In this document: in pieces, positions 25,426 through 34,920 of the stretch
How the letters are laid out: every line of letters starts with the position of its first letter
Position numbering within the stretch: the stretch's first letter is position 1
Assembly (NCBI RefSeq): GCF_030347965.1
Contig: NZ_JAQIBD010000002.1
Coordinates: 62,001 to 126,000 of the forward strand
Reading direction: 5' to 3'
Source of the DNA: Sulfurovum zhangzhouensis
GTDB taxonomy: Bacteria > Campylobacterota > Campylobacteria > Campylobacterales > Sulfurovaceae
Length of the DNA stretch: 64,000 nt
Made by a program: the position numbers and the translations under genes
The notes under the pieces: model-generated
Seen by the model: only the letters and a program-made list of their open reading frames with translations
Told to the model about the DNA's origin: nothing
Database searches by the model: none

Positions 25426-26771
25426 AGACTATCGGGTATTTTGTTTAAGACCTTGGTTTTCCCTATGATTTTTTCAAGCTCGCTACTCTCTACGATCTCT
25501 TTTTCGATCAGTTCTTTTGCCAGTTTTTCTATCAATTTCCAATGTTTGTCTACTAGCTTTTGGGTATGTTCTTTTGCTTCACTCATCCATAAGAGGAAAC
25601 GTTTTTCGATCTGCTGTGATAGAAAATAGCTATCCATCAATGCGATCGATTCTATATTGATAAACCCAAGTTCTTTGTCCATTCCCAGAGTGGTAATCGC
25701 AGCATAAATATTGATAGAAGCTTGCGCCAGATCTTCTATCGCTCCACTGTCCATTTTGTGTTCACCGGCTTTTTTCATTTTTGCCAAACGGCCAGAAATT
25801 AAGACACAAACATCATTGAAAAGTTCTTCTTTAGTGATATTTGTCATATCATCTTCTGCATTGTAAGAGACAAATCCGAGCATCTTGCTTCTTCGGCTTA
25901 TCGTCACCTGCTCGATCTTAATATGAGGCAGGAGCAATGCAGAGAGGATAGCATGCGCAGCCTCATGATAAGCCGTCATTTTCATCTCTTCTTCAAGGTT
26001 CTTAACCATTTTTGTCTCAATCTTATGACCATACTTGATGATATTGATCTGTTCTATAAGGGTTTCTTCAGTGATCACATTACCACCCTGCTCTATGACA
26101 CTGAGCGCAGCCATACGTCCCAGCCTCTCCAGATCCATAGCACTCATGCCTGTGATGTAACGTACAATACGTTCCGTATCAATATTGGGATCATGCGGTT
26201 TTTGTAAGATCTTCTCTATAAAGAATTTTCTTGCATCTTTATCGAGCTTAGATACTTCAAGTAAAAAATCAAGTTTTTGAGGTGCGGTAAGTACAGGATC
26301 TACTCCCTCAAGAGTCTCAGAGGTAGCGATGGTAAACACCATCTTGTTCACAGACTCCAAGACTTTGGCAATATCTGAAAAAGAGACATTGGTGATCGCT
26401 CCTTGCAAGAGTCCTTTGATATCTATATCTTCAAGGATCACAATCGAGGGTGCATGTTTAGATGCTATTTCATAAACCTGCTTGATATACTCAAGATCAA
26501 AGAGTTTGGAGCCAGATATTTCAAGATAAGAGAGTCCTGATTCATACGCAAATGCTTTTGCAAGCATCCCTTTCCCTACACTTACCGGCCCATAAAGGAG
26601 CAAACCCTTAGGTGCAGGGATCTCAAAGATATCAAGTTTTTTTGGATTTTTAAGTATTTGAATGATGGATTTTAGACGTTCTTTAATATGGGTATGTCCT
26701 ACCACATCTTCAAAACCGATCTTGGACTTTTGAAGTTTTGGACTATCTTTGGAGGTTTTTTTTGCAGGCAT
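25422..26771 (-). CDS. Soluble FtsH-like protein: altered AAA ATPase plus HEXXH protease domain
   Basis: 449 residues. Aligns with the cytoplasmic half of FtsH but lacks its two N-terminal membrane helices and periplasmic domain. FtsH's Walker A GPPGTGKT is GPVSVGKG here (61-68), losing the Thr/Ser after Lys. Walker B is IVILED (110-115) with Glu in place of the first Asp. The arginine-finger region RPGRFD reads TAPQKLD (162-168). The protease part is intact: zinc motif HEAAH (269-273) and a third ligand Asp in DSGAIEDL (D347). So zinc binding looks preserved and ATP hydrolysis doubtful. Known paralogues of this type occur in Campylobacterota. Coupled to trmH. Confidence 0.85.
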   Translation of the reverse strand: MPAKKTSKDSPKLQKSKIGFEDVVGHTHIKERLKSIIQILKNPKKLDIFEIPAPKGLLLYGPVSVGKGMLAKAFAYESGLSYLEISGSKLFDLEYIKQVYEIASKHAPSIVILEDIDIKGLLQGAITNVSFSDIAKVLESVNKMVFTIATSETLEGVDPVLTAPQKLDFLLEVSKLDKDARKFFIEKILQKPHDPNIDTERIVRYITGMSAMDLERLGRMAALSVIEQGGNVITEETLIEQINIIKYGHKIETKMVKNLEEEMKMTAYHEAAHAILSALLLPHIKIEQVTISRRSKMLGFVSYNAEDDMTNITKEELFNDVCVLISGRLAKMKKAGEHKMDSGAIEDLAQASINIYAAITTLGMDKELGFINIESIALMDSYFLSQQIEKRFLLWMSEAKEHTQKLVDKHWKLIEKLAKELIEKEIVESSELEKIIGKTKVLNKIPDSL

Positions 26772-26829
26772 AGATTCCTTCCTCTTTTGTGAGCTTTCTT
26801 GATTAATTTTATCATAAACCTATAAGTAT

Positions 26830-29346
26830 CTATTTGGTTTGATGTATTCTCCACCAGTATTCACCCCATTTTCTTAGCTCTATCATGCCAAATACCCACA
26901 ATGCTAGTAAAGTGATCATCAATATTGAATCCGAATTTAAAGGCTCTGTATGGAATATGTCGGGAAAAATATAGATGGCTGTCAACTGCAGTGCTGATCC
27001 TATTCCAATTCCATAAAAGATGTATGGATTGATCTGTAGTGACCTTTTAATATTTTTTAAAAAAGGCTCATGCTCCTTGAGCGACTGCAGACCATTGATC
27101 CAGGTAGCAATAATAAAGCATGTAAAGAGTGTGGAGATTGCACACTCTTTGCTATAATGTTCTATCATCCAGATATATAAAAAGAGTGATCCCATACTGA
27201 TCACTAAGGCAGCATAAAACACACGTAATAGCTGTACCTTGTCCAAAAAATGTTCGTGTATCTTGGTTGGTGGCTTTTTCATTACATCCTCTTCCTCTTT
27301 TAAAAAAGGAAAAGTTTTATCAAGTGCACTATCAGCTACAAGATTAATCCAGAGTATCTGCACAGGGTATAGAGGTAAAGGCAATGCCATCAAGATCGCA
27401 CCAGTGATAAGTATGACTTCATCAAGGCTTGTAGATACAAGAAAATAAATGGACTTACGTATATTTCCGGCAATTGTACGCCCCTGTTTGATTGCATCGA
27501 CGATTACGGAAAGATTGTTATTCCCCAGTACCATTTTGGCTGTAGCTTTGGCTGCATCAGTACCGCTTCCCATGCCTATACCAAGGTCAGCAGCTTTAAG
27601 TGCCGGTACATCATTGACACCATCACCTGTAACAGCAACGATCTCTCCCTTTTTCTGTAAAGCTTTTACAATACGGTATTTATGCTCCGGAAGTACTCGT
27701 GCCCATACGCTTACTTGTGGTAAAAGTGTTGTAAGTGTTTCATCATCCATATCATTAAGTTCTTTACCCGTAACTACTCTATTTCCTTGTTTATAGATAC
27801 CGACTAATTCTGCTATTGCAGCAGCAGTAAGAGGGTCATCCCCCGTGATCATCATCACTTTAACACCGGCATTTTGTGCTAAAGTTACTGCCTCTTTAAC
27901 GCCATCTTTTGGCAAATCAATAAAACCAACCAAGCCTACGATCTCTATTTGCCATTGTTCAATATCATCTGTGTTATACTCACCCACCCCTAAAGCAATT
28001 ACTCTAAGTCCATTAGAAGCCATACTGTTATGTTCACGCTGAAGCTTTTCAAAATCATCAATATTCAGAGCAAACTCTTTGAGCGATTCAAGAGCACCTT
28101 TTACAAAGATCTTATGCTCTTTCTGGACAATATTGGAACTTGCCATAAGCCTGAATTTACTATCGAATGGATAGAGATTGACACGTGGATATTTCTCCCT
28201 AATACTCTTGTATTCACTACCAAGCCAGCGTGCCAAAGCAGTATCTAATGGATCACCTTTACCTGCAACTGACTCATTTGCAAGGGCTGAAATAGTCTGT
28301 GTAAAGGTCTCATGTAAAGAGAAAACCTCTTCTACTTCAAGCTTTCCTTCTGTGATCGTACCTGTTTTATCTGAGGCGATCACTGTTGTACTTCCCAGTG
28401 TTTCAACAGAAGGTAAATGTCTGACATAAACTTTTTTAACACTGAGTGCCATGGCACCTATGGTCAATACGAGTGTTACAACGATCGGAAGTCCTTCAGG
28501 TACAGCAGAGACTAGCTCGGCAATAACCAGATAAATGATTTCTATGATCTCTCTTCCTTGCCCAAAAGCCAGTAACGCGGTAATAAATATAACAAAAAGT
28601 ACCATGAACATATGTTTTTTGCTAAAGTGCGTCAATGCCTTGCTAAGCGGTGTATCAGGTGACTCCTCAACTGCTTTTGTAGCGATTGAAGTAAAATAAC
28701 TGTATTGTCCTGTAGCGGTGACTACACCCTCTCCCTTTCCTTTGGTTACGGTTGTACCAGAGAGCGCCATATTGTCCAGTTCATAGGGGAGTGTTCCTTC
28801 CGGAAGAATAAGTTTTGCATCTTTTTGTACCGGAACGGACTCGCCTGTAAGAACAGATTCATCAATAATCAGTCCATGTGTTTCAGTGAGTCGTATATCA
28901 GCAGGTATCACATCACCTTCGCTCAGAATAACGACATCACCCGGTACAAGTTCTGATGATGGGATAGCATATGTACTATTTTCGCGTTTGACCTGTGTTT
29001 TGCTTTGAGTAAATTTTTTTAATGATTTAATTGATACCAATGCTTTGAGCTCTTGCCAGAAACCGATCGATGCATTAATGAATACAATGACAAGTATCAA
29101 CAATCCTTCATGCAGATTATGCAAAATAAAAGAGAGTACCGCTGCAATGATAAGTATATAAACTAGCGGACTTTTAAACTGTGTCATAAACAATACAAAA
29201 TAATTGTGCCTTTTTTCTTCTATCTCATTGGGGCCATAGTGTAAGAGCTTCTCTTTCACCTGATGATGAGACAATCCCTCTTGTGAAGTCTCCAACTCTT
29301 CTGTTAACGACTCAATTGTTTTGCTATAGGGATATTCAGCTATCAT
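26830..29346 (-). CDS. P-type cation-transporting ATPase (P2 type)
   Basis: 838 residues from the ATG at 29346, preceded by GAGGG. Cation ATPase N-terminal domain, then TGES in the actuator loop (LTGESVPV), PEGLP in M4, phosphorylation site DKTGTITEG, and MITGDDPLTAAAIA and GDGVNDVPALKAADLGIGMG in the P domain. Ten membrane helices expected; the C-terminal four are visible. PEGLP with no heavy-metal domain puts it among calcium/other-cation P2 ATPases. Ion specificity is not resolved. Confidence 0.93.
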   Translation of the reverse strand: MIAEYPYSKTIESLTEELETSQEGLSHHQVKEKLLHYGPNEIEEKRHNYFVLFMTQFKSPLVYILIIAAVLSFILHNLHEGLLILVIVFINASIGFWQELKALVSIKSLKKFTQSKTQVKRENSTYAIPSSELVPGDVVILSEGDVIPADIRLTETHGLIIDESVLTGESVPVQKDAKLILPEGTLPYELDNMALSGTTVTKGKGEGVVTATGQYSYFTSIATKAVEESPDTPLSKALTHFSKKHMFMVLFVIFITALLAFGQGREIIEIIYLVIAELVSAVPEGLPIVVTLVLTIGAMALSVKKVYVRHLPSVETLGSTTVIASDKTGTITEGKLEVEEVFSLHETFTQTISALANESVAGKGDPLDTALARWLGSEYKSIREKYPRVNLYPFDSKFRLMASSNIVQKEHKIFVKGALESLKEFALNIDDFEKLQREHNSMASNGLRVIALGVGEYNTDDIEQWQIEIVGLVGFIDLPKDGVKEAVTLAQNAGVKVMMITGDDPLTAAAIAELVGIYKQGNRVVTGKELNDMDDETLTTLLPQVSVWARVLPEHKYRIVKALQKKGEIVAVTGDGVNDVPALKAADLGIGMGSGTDAAKATAKMVLGNNNLSVIVDAIKQGRTIAGNIRKSIYFLVSTSLDEVILITGAILMALPLPLYPVQILWINLVADSALDKTFPFLKEEEDVMKKPPTKIHEHFLDKVQLLRVFYAALVISMGSLFLYIWMIEHYSKECAISTLFTCFIIATWINGLQSLKEHEPFLKNIKRSLQINPYIFYGIGIGSALQLTAIYIFPDIFHTEPLNSDSILMITLLALWVFGMIELRKWGEYWWRIHQTK

Positions 29347-29520
29347 TATCACCCTCAACACTATTCTAAGTTTTTGATCAAAGACACTAAAAAAGTACTT
29401 GTAAAGATGATAACGAAGAATCTCCTACCATGTCAATATACCAATATTACTTTTTATATCCTCTGTGAATACATACATCAAGCAACCCCTATCATGCTAT
29501 AATCCAATAAAGGAGTTGTC

Positions 29521-30165
29521 ATGAAAAAATGCCTTCTAACTCTGATTGTATGGGGTGTACTCTTTGGCTATATGGAAGCAGCTATTGTAGTCTATCTTCG
29601 TGAGATCTACTATCCAAGCGGGTTTACATTTCCTGCTGTACTTATCGATAAACATATCATGCTTACCGAGCTACTTCGTGAAGCTGCTACACTTTTGATC
29701 ATGTGGACAACGGTTTCCTTGACATACCCAAAAACACAAAGCCGTATTGCAGCATTCTTTTTGCTTTTTGGTGTATGGGATATCTTCTACTATGTATTTC
29801 TAAAACTGCTTTTAAACTGGCCGCAGAGCCTTGAAACATGGGATATTCTCTTTCTTATCCCTCTTCCTTGGGTAGGTCCTGTCTGGGCACCGATAATTAT
29901 TTCGGTTGGATTTATCTTTGTTGGTATGTTCATACTACAACTTAACCACAAAAACCGTTTTGTAACGTTTGATAATAAATTTTTACTGATTGAGTTGTTC
30001 GCAGCATCTATGATTATTTTCTCTTTTATCATACCCGGCAATGCTGTTGTCAAACAAAGCGTACCGACTGATTTCCCCTACTATCTTTTCCTGCTTGGTT
30101 TTTTACTTGCTATAGGTGGGTTTCTTTACTCACTTTACCACATTAGGCTAAGATCAAAGAAATGA
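29521..30165 (+). CDS. Conserved multi-span membrane protein, unknown function
   Basis: 214 residues with about six hydrophobic helices. Conserved-looking polar motifs within or beside the helices are GYMEAAIVVYLREIYY, LLREAATLLIMW and VWDIFYYVFLKLLLNWP followed by WDILFLIPLPWVGPVWAP. This pattern recurs in uncharacterised bacterial membrane proteins; I know no function. AAAGGAG lies five bases before the ATG, and TATAAT at 29498-29503 leaves a very short 5' leader. Confidence 0.75.
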   Translation: MKKCLLTLIVWGVLFGYMEAAIVVYLREIYYPSGFTFPAVLIDKHIMLTELLREAATLLIMWTTVSLTYPKTQSRIAAFFLLFGVWDIFYYVFLKLLLNWPQSLETWDILFLIPLPWVGPVWAPIIISVGFIFVGMFILQLNHKNRFVTFDNKFLLIELFAASMIIFSFIIPGNAVVKQSVPTDFPYYLFLLGFLLAIGGFLYSLYHIRLRSKK

Positions 30166-30252
30166 AGCTTTTCCCTATTTACATCTTGGAGCAAAGAGAA
30201 TGTGCTGTATCACACAAAAATCGCTATAATAAATCATCAAAGGTGGTTTAAA

Positions 30253-31380
30253 ATGTTAAAAAGAAAAACAGAGATCTTCAAACTATTAGGTTTTACCGTA
30301 TCGGTTGATGTGAGTTGGGGGATTATTCTCTTTTTAGTCGTATGGTCACTTGCAAAAGGCGCTTTTCCAGCTTATTATCCAAACCTCAGTATGCAGACCT
30401 ACTGGATCATGGGTGTTATTGGAGCCCTTGGCCTTTTTCTTTCCATTATCATCCATGAGTTCTCTCATTCACTGGTAGCCAGAAAATACGGAATGGATAT
30501 CAAGGGTATCACGCTATTCATCTTTGGCGGCGTAGCCGAAATGAAAGATGAGCCAAACAACCCAAAGACAGAATTTTTCATGGCCATTGCCGGACCGATA
30601 GCCAGCCTAATCCTCTCAATGCTCTTCGGTATACTTTACCAGATGGCAACGGTTATGGAGCTTCCTGTACCTATCATAGCGATACTTGGCTATTTAAGTG
30701 CGATCAATGTGTTATTGGCTATTTTTAACATGATACCGGCTTTCCCTACAGATGGAGGACGTATACTTCGTTCTATTTTATGGTGGATCAAAGGTGATAT
30801 TCGGGTGGCAACACTCGTGGCTTCACGTATCAGTGTGTTTTTTGCAATGTTCATTATTTTTACAGGATTTATGCATCTAATACAGGGAAATGTAATGGGA
30901 GGGGTCTGGTGGATACTGATCGGCTCTTTTCTTTTCAGTGCAGCAAACTCATCATATCAGTCTCTACTCATAAAACAATCTTTTGCCGGAAAGAAAGTAG
31001 AAGATTATATGAATAAAAATCCGGTGACCGTACCCTCTCATATCTCACTACAGGAATTTGTTGACCAGTATCTCTATCCCTATCACTACAAAATGTTCCC
31101 GGTGACACAGGATGGTACTATTTCAGGACTTATCACACTGAATGCACTCAAATCAGTTCCGCGTGAAAAGTGGCCAACAACACAGGTTATTCAAATCATG
31201 CAGAAAACCACAAAAGACAATACTCTACCTGCAGCAATGAGCGTTCAGGAAGCAATGTTTTTGATGAATGAGAGCGGGATCAGTAGAATGCTTGTAAGCG
31301 CACATCACAAGATCGTTGGCATTATCACACTTAAAGACATGCTGGAGTTCTTCACGCTCAAAATAGAACTTGAAGAGTAA
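30253..31380 (+). CDS. Site-2-protease-family zinc metalloprotease with two CBS domains
   Basis: 375 residues from the ATG at 30253 (AAAGG upstream). Six or so membrane helices hold the M50 motifs: IIHEFSHSLVARKYG with HEXXH, and NMIPAFPTDGGRILRS with the third zinc ligand Asp. Two CBS domains follow (about 260-375, VEDYMNKNPVTVP and VQEAMFLMNESGISRMLV). CBS-bearing S2P proteins (SpoIVFB-like group) cleave membrane proteins under control of a bound nucleotide. Substrate unknown. Confidence 0.93.
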   Translation: MLKRKTEIFKLLGFTVSVDVSWGIILFLVVWSLAKGAFPAYYPNLSMQTYWIMGVIGALGLFLSIIIHEFSHSLVARKYGMDIKGITLFIFGGVAEMKDEPNNPKTEFFMAIAGPIASLILSMLFGILYQMATVMELPVPIIAILGYLSAINVLLAIFNMIPAFPTDGGRILRSILWWIKGDIRVATLVASRISVFFAMFIIFTGFMHLIQGNVMGGVWWILIGSFLFSAANSSYQSLLIKQSFAGKKVEDYMNKNPVTVPSHISLQEFVDQYLYPYHYKMFPVTQDGTISGLITLNALKSVPREKWPTTQVIQIMQKTTKDNTLPAAMSVQEAMFLMNESGISRMLVSAHHKIVGIITLKDMLEFFTLKIELEE

Positions 31381-31446
31381 TCGAATGATATACGGCTATC
31401 GTCACTTATTTGGATATAATTACGTAAATTAATATAAAGATAACCT

Positions 31447-31944
31447 ATGTGTGACTTCAACACTCTGGATGATGCCCAGAAACTTCATTATCATCAAATA
31501 CTACTCAATGCTGCTGCGAATTTCGGTGGTAAAAACTTCTTTCTTCAACTTCTTGAAGCGATACGTGAGAGCAAGCCTCATCCGCTTATAGCAGCCAACA
31601 GAGAGTTTAATATCGGCCTGGGCAGTATCAAATGGAACAAAGTGATCTTTAATGACAAGCTTCAACTTTTACAGAAAGCAAGACTCAACGAGAGTAAACA
31701 AAACAATCTCTTGCCAAGTAAAGATGATAAAAGCTACAAAAAAGTGCTCAATCTCGTACGTACACTCAAACCAATCGTTTTTACCGTACGACCAAATGTT
31801 AAAGAGAATGGTTCCAGCTTTATCTTCCAACCTTTTGATATCATTGATGAGGAGACCACTAAACTCAATCCTCTCTTTGATGCACTTTTTTTCTGTTCTA
31901 TAGAAACCGTGAAAAAAATTCTGAACTATGAACCAAAAGCATAA
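31447..31944 (+). CDS. Conserved hypothetical protein, 165 aa
   Basis: Soluble, no signal peptide or membrane helix. Features: NAAANFGGKNFFLQLLEAIRE near the start, a basic middle, and FTVRPNVKENGSSFIFQPFD near 115-135. I do not recognise the family. A -10 box TATAAT at 31415-31420 precedes it. It heads a tight three-gene unit with the YwbE-like and YaiI-like genes (gaps of 3 and -1 bases). Confidence 0.7.
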   Translation: MCDFNTLDDAQKLHYHQILLNAAANFGGKNFFLQLLEAIRESKPHPLIAANREFNIGLGSIKWNKVIFNDKLQLLQKARLNESKQNNLLPSKDDKSYKKVLNLVRTLKPIVFTVRPNVKENGSSFIFQPFDIIDEETTKLNPLFDALFFCSIETVKKILNYEPKA

Positions 31945-31947
31945 GAA

Positions 31948-32145
31948 ATGTCAGTAGGTCAAAAAAGAAGTGAGATCAAATACGGTATGAACGTAGGTAT
32001 CGTACTCAAAGAAGACCAAGCTTCAGGCTATATCACCTACGGCGTTGTACAGAAGATCCTTACAAACTCCCCTACCCATCCCCATGGTATCAAAGTGCGC
32101 TTGATGTCAGGTGAAGTCGGTCGTGTCAAAGAGATCGTAAAATAA
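31948..32145 (+). CDS. YwbE-family small protein
   Basis: 65 residues with RSEIKYGMNVGIVLKEDQAS and HPHGIKVRLMSGEVGRVKEI, the pattern of the YwbE family (DUF2196), small basic proteins of unknown function. Its stop overlaps the start of the next gene (TAATG). Confidence 0.85.
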   Translation: MSVGQKRSEIKYGMNVGIVLKEDQASGYITYGVVQKILTNSPTHPHGIKVRLMSGEVGRVKEIVK

Positions 32146-32594
32146 TGACTCTCTTTATAGATGGGGATGCCTTCCCAAATCTCCTAAAGCCGATTGTACT
32201 GCGAAGCATAGAAAGGCTGAGCCTGCAGACTAAAGTCATCGCTAACAAAAAGATCAATATCGGGATATCTAAACATATCGAGTATATCATTGTCGAGCAA
32301 GGTGCAGATGAGGCAGATAACCATATCGTAAACCTGTGTACAGCAGGCGACCTTGTGATCACAGCGGATATTCCCCTTGCTGACCGCGTTATCGCTAAAG
32401 ATGCTCATGCCATTGACCATAGAGGTGAGCTTTTCAGTATAGATAATATCAAGCAGTATTTAGCCATGAGAAATCTTATGGAAAGTATCAGAGAAAGCGG
32501 AGAGCTCACCTCAGGCCCTAAACCTTTTTCTACTAAGGATGCACATCAGTTTGCCAATCAATTGCATCGTTTTTTGACTAAATATTATTCTTAA
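32145..32594 (+). CDS. YaiI/YqxD-family protein (DUF188)
   Basis: 149 residues. IDGDAFPN at the N-terminus, VEQGADEADNHIVNLCTAGDLVITADIPLADRVI in the middle and ALNHRGELFS-like IDHRGELFSIDNI are the hallmarks. The conserved Asp residues suggest a PIN-like nuclease fold, but no activity is established. Overlaps the preceding gene by one base and is followed by a strong terminator. Confidence 0.92.
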   Translation: MTLFIDGDAFPNLLKPIVLRSIERLSLQTKVIANKKINIGISKHIEYIIVEQGADEADNHIVNLCTAGDLVITADIPLADRVIAKDAHAIDHRGELFSIDNIKQYLAMRNLMESIRESGELTSGPKPFSTKDAHQFANQLHRFLTKYYS

Positions 32595-32611
32595 TAGCTG
32601 TCTATACTTTT

Positions 32612-32644
32612 CCTTATAAAACATCCTATATAGATGATATAAGG
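32612..32644 (+). terminator. Rho-independent terminator after the three-gene unit
   Basis: CCTTATA (32612-32618) pairs with TATAAGG (32638-32644), with an inner CATC/GATG pairing, followed at once by TTTTTATTT. Confidence 0.7.
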
Positions 32645-32683
32645 TTTTTATTTCTAGGAAGTAAATAGCCTAACAATAGGTTT

Positions 32684-32938
32684 TTAGTTATTCATCATAA
32701 AGTTTATTATTTGTTTAATTATTATATAAATAATAAGACCTATAATTATTGAAATACCAATATGTATACCGATAGATGCATAGTTTTTTAGTGGGTTTCC
32801 ATATTCCCACCACATTGGAAAAGTAGTGAAAAGAGTTTGACTTTTATATATTTCACGCCAAGGCATAAACATTGTACTTAAATAAACTATGACTATATAT
32901 GTTAATTTATTTTCAAGAAGTCGTAAAACTATTTTCAT
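32684..32938 (-). CDS. Small membrane protein, unknown
   Basis: 84 residues with two hydrophobic segments (LTYIVIVYLSTMFM and IGISIIIGLIIYIIIKQIINFM). AAAGGAGAG lies just upstream of the ATG. No family recognised; more AT-rich than its neighbours. The 241 bases to its right (to 33179) show no gene. Confidence 0.55.
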   Translation of the reverse strand: MKIVLRLLENKLTYIVIVYLSTMFMPWREIYKSQTLFTTFPMWWEYGNPLKNYASIGIHIGISIIIGLIIYIIIKQIINFMMNN

Positions 32939-33179
32939 AGTCTCTCCTTTACTATTTATTCAATGAACAAAGTGTTCTTTACTACTTTATTTCAGCATTA
33001 AGAGTTTATCAAAAATGACTTGTTCTAAAAACTTTATAAAATATATAACTTTATAGGATTTTCATTTCTATATTATTTACTTTCTCATCTTCAAAAATGC
33101 ACAATTAATAAGCATAGAAACCGCGATAAAAGCAAACTAAAAAGTTAGAATTAGACATATTATATCATTGAGGGCAAAC

Positions 33180-33908
33180 TTGAAAGATCTATACATATTC
33201 AAGGTAGGCAAAACTTTTGAAAAAACAAAAAATCAACTAGGAGATTTTGACGACTGGGTGCGAAATAGTGTAACTACAAAAGATCTCACTATAAAGACGA
33301 TAGATATTTTAAAGGGAGAACCCCTTCCCCCTTTTACTTCTACGATGGGGGTTGTTATTACAGGGTCTCATGCTATGGTGACTGAAGAACACCATTGGAG
33401 TTTAGATGTAGAAGAGTGGATACGCCAAGCGACAAAACACCCTATCGGTATACTTGGCATATGTTACGGACACCAACTCATAGGAAAAGCTTTAGGTGGT
33501 AAATCAGATTTTAACCCAAAGGGTAAAGAGATTGGTACAGTTACAATATTAACAAACCCTCAAATTAAAGAAGATCCTCTTTTTAAAAATGCTCCTGCTA
33601 CTTTCAGTGCAAATGTTACACATCTGCAAAGTGTTCTCACACTTCCAAAAGGTGCAGAAGTGTTAGGCTATAACAGCCATGACAATCATCAAATTGTCAG
33701 ATATGGACAATTTATCTGGGGTGTACAGTTTCATCCTGAATACGATGTTCAGATAATAAATGCGTATATAGAAGAACAGAGAGAAGATCTTATTCAATTA
33801 GGATTTAGCCCTGAAAAATTGATAAAAGACGTTACTGAAACAGTTTACACAAACACCATCATCGATCAATTTATAGGAGTACTGTCAAATCAAGGTAACA
33901 CGCACTAA
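33180..33908 (+). CDS. Class I glutamine amidotransferase (GuaA-domain-like)
   Basis: About 242 residues from the TTG at 33180, chosen because GAGGG lies six bases upstream (an in-frame TTG at 33168 would have no site). Triad: nucleophile in LGICYGHQLIGKALGG, and His/Glu in QFHPEYD. Stand-alone proteins of this type transfer ammonia from glutamine to an unknown acceptor or hydrolyse gamma-glutamyl bonds. The C-terminus overlaps the convergent thiL by 4 bases. Confidence 0.9.
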   Translation: MKDLYIFKVGKTFEKTKNQLGDFDDWVRNSVTTKDLTIKTIDILKGEPLPPFTSTMGVVITGSHAMVTEEHHWSLDVEEWIRQATKHPIGILGICYGHQLIGKALGGKSDFNPKGKEIGTVTILTNPQIKEDPLFKNAPATFSANVTHLQSVLTLPKGAEVLGYNSHDNHQIVRYGQFIWGVQFHPEYDVQIINAYIEEQREDLIQLGFSPEKLIKDVTETVYTNTIIDQFIGVLSNQGNTH

Positions 33909-34771
33909 AAATGGTGACTTTTACAAGGGTAACGTTCACTGTTTTTCGTTACTTTTGCAAATACGGTCAGAGGTGTACCTGTCTCTTCAGCGATCTTTTT
34001 GAGCGTTTCGAGATGCACAGGATCAAAACCGATAAGCATCTCATATTCTTCCCCGCTAAGTCCTATATTATCATCAATTAAAAGAAGATCCTCTTTCCCG
34101 TACTTATTGATATCAAGTAATTTGTTTGTATCACAGTAAAGTCCGTCAGAAATATCCATTCCAACTCTTAAAAACGATCTAGCCTTTTCAACAAACTCTA
34201 CACGAAGTAGAGGCTCGTAAAATTTCGCATTTTCATCAATCTTTTCCCCCTGCATCAGTGCTTGAAGATTTGCCAGACTCTCTCCAAGTACTCCCGTATA
34301 AGCAAGCATATCCCCCTCTTTTAGTCCTGTACGAAACAATGGATCATCACTTTTTGAAATGATCGTAATGGAGAGATGAAGTTTATCTCCACCGATCGTG
34401 TCTCCACCGATGATCTCGCATCCAAACTCTTTAGCTGTAGACTCAAGAGCTTCAGTGAGAAGTTCGATCTCATAATCTTTGATATCATGTGGCAAGGAAA
34501 GTGTCACGAGTGCATACTTAGGCTTGGCATTCATAGCAACCGCATCTGAGATATTTACCAACATCGCTTTACGTGCGATCTGTGTCAAACTCATCCACTC
34601 TCTTTTAAAGTGTGTATCTTCAAAAAAAGCATCCATACTGTAAAGCGTATCACCGATCACTGCGGCATCATCACCGATATGTTCAGATGTCAGAGAGTTG
34701 ATAAGGTATTGTTCTTTGTCTATCTTTTGCATGTGTGATTGTAGCATACTCCATGAAACATTATTCATCAA
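33905..34771 (-). CDS. thiL: Thiamine-monophosphate kinase
   Basis: 288 residues. IGDDAAVIG near residue 32, MDAFFEDTHF, KAMLVNISDAVAMNAKP and GMDISDGLYCDTNKLL are ThiL/PurM-fold motifs for ATP and metal binding. It phosphorylates thiamine monophosphate to thiamine diphosphate. No clear ribosome binding site precedes MMNNVSW; MQKIDKEQ at residue 14 is an alternative start. Confidence 0.94.
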   Translation of the reverse strand: MMNNVSWSMLQSHMQKIDKEQYLINSLTSEHIGDDAAVIGDTLYSMDAFFEDTHFKREWMSLTQIARKAMLVNISDAVAMNAKPKYALVTLSLPHDIKDYEIELLTEALESTAKEFGCEIIGGDTIGGDKLHLSITIISKSDDPLFRTGLKEGDMLAYTGVLGESLANLQALMQGEKIDENAKFYEPLLRVEFVEKARSFLRVGMDISDGLYCDTNKLLDINKYGKEDLLLIDDNIGLSGEEYEMLIGFDPVHLETLKKIAEETGTPLTVFAKVTKNSERYPCKSHHF

Positions 34772-34885
34772 GAACGAAGGTTTATTAAAATAATTCCAGA
34801 GTAATATTGGTATATTTGTAACATTATTATCAATAATATATTACTTCTGAATAATTTTCAAAAGCCTAACTAATAAAAGCTTGGC

Positions 34886-34891
34886 TATAAT
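34886..34891 (+). promoter_or_regulatory. Probable -10 box for the SdhB-like fusion gene
   Basis: TATAAT in GGCTATAATCTAAC, 30 bases before the ATG at 34921; AGGAGA is the ribosome binding site. Confidence 0.5.
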
Positions 34892-34920
34892 CTAACGATT
34901 ATCAATAGGAGAAACATGCT

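Noticed and set aside
24781-29361. Possible larger operon of trmH, FtsH-like and P-type ATPase genes
   Set aside because: trmH and the FtsH-like gene overlap and are coupled, but the ATPase gene ends 58 bases before the FtsH-like start with no signal tying them together; treated as undecided.
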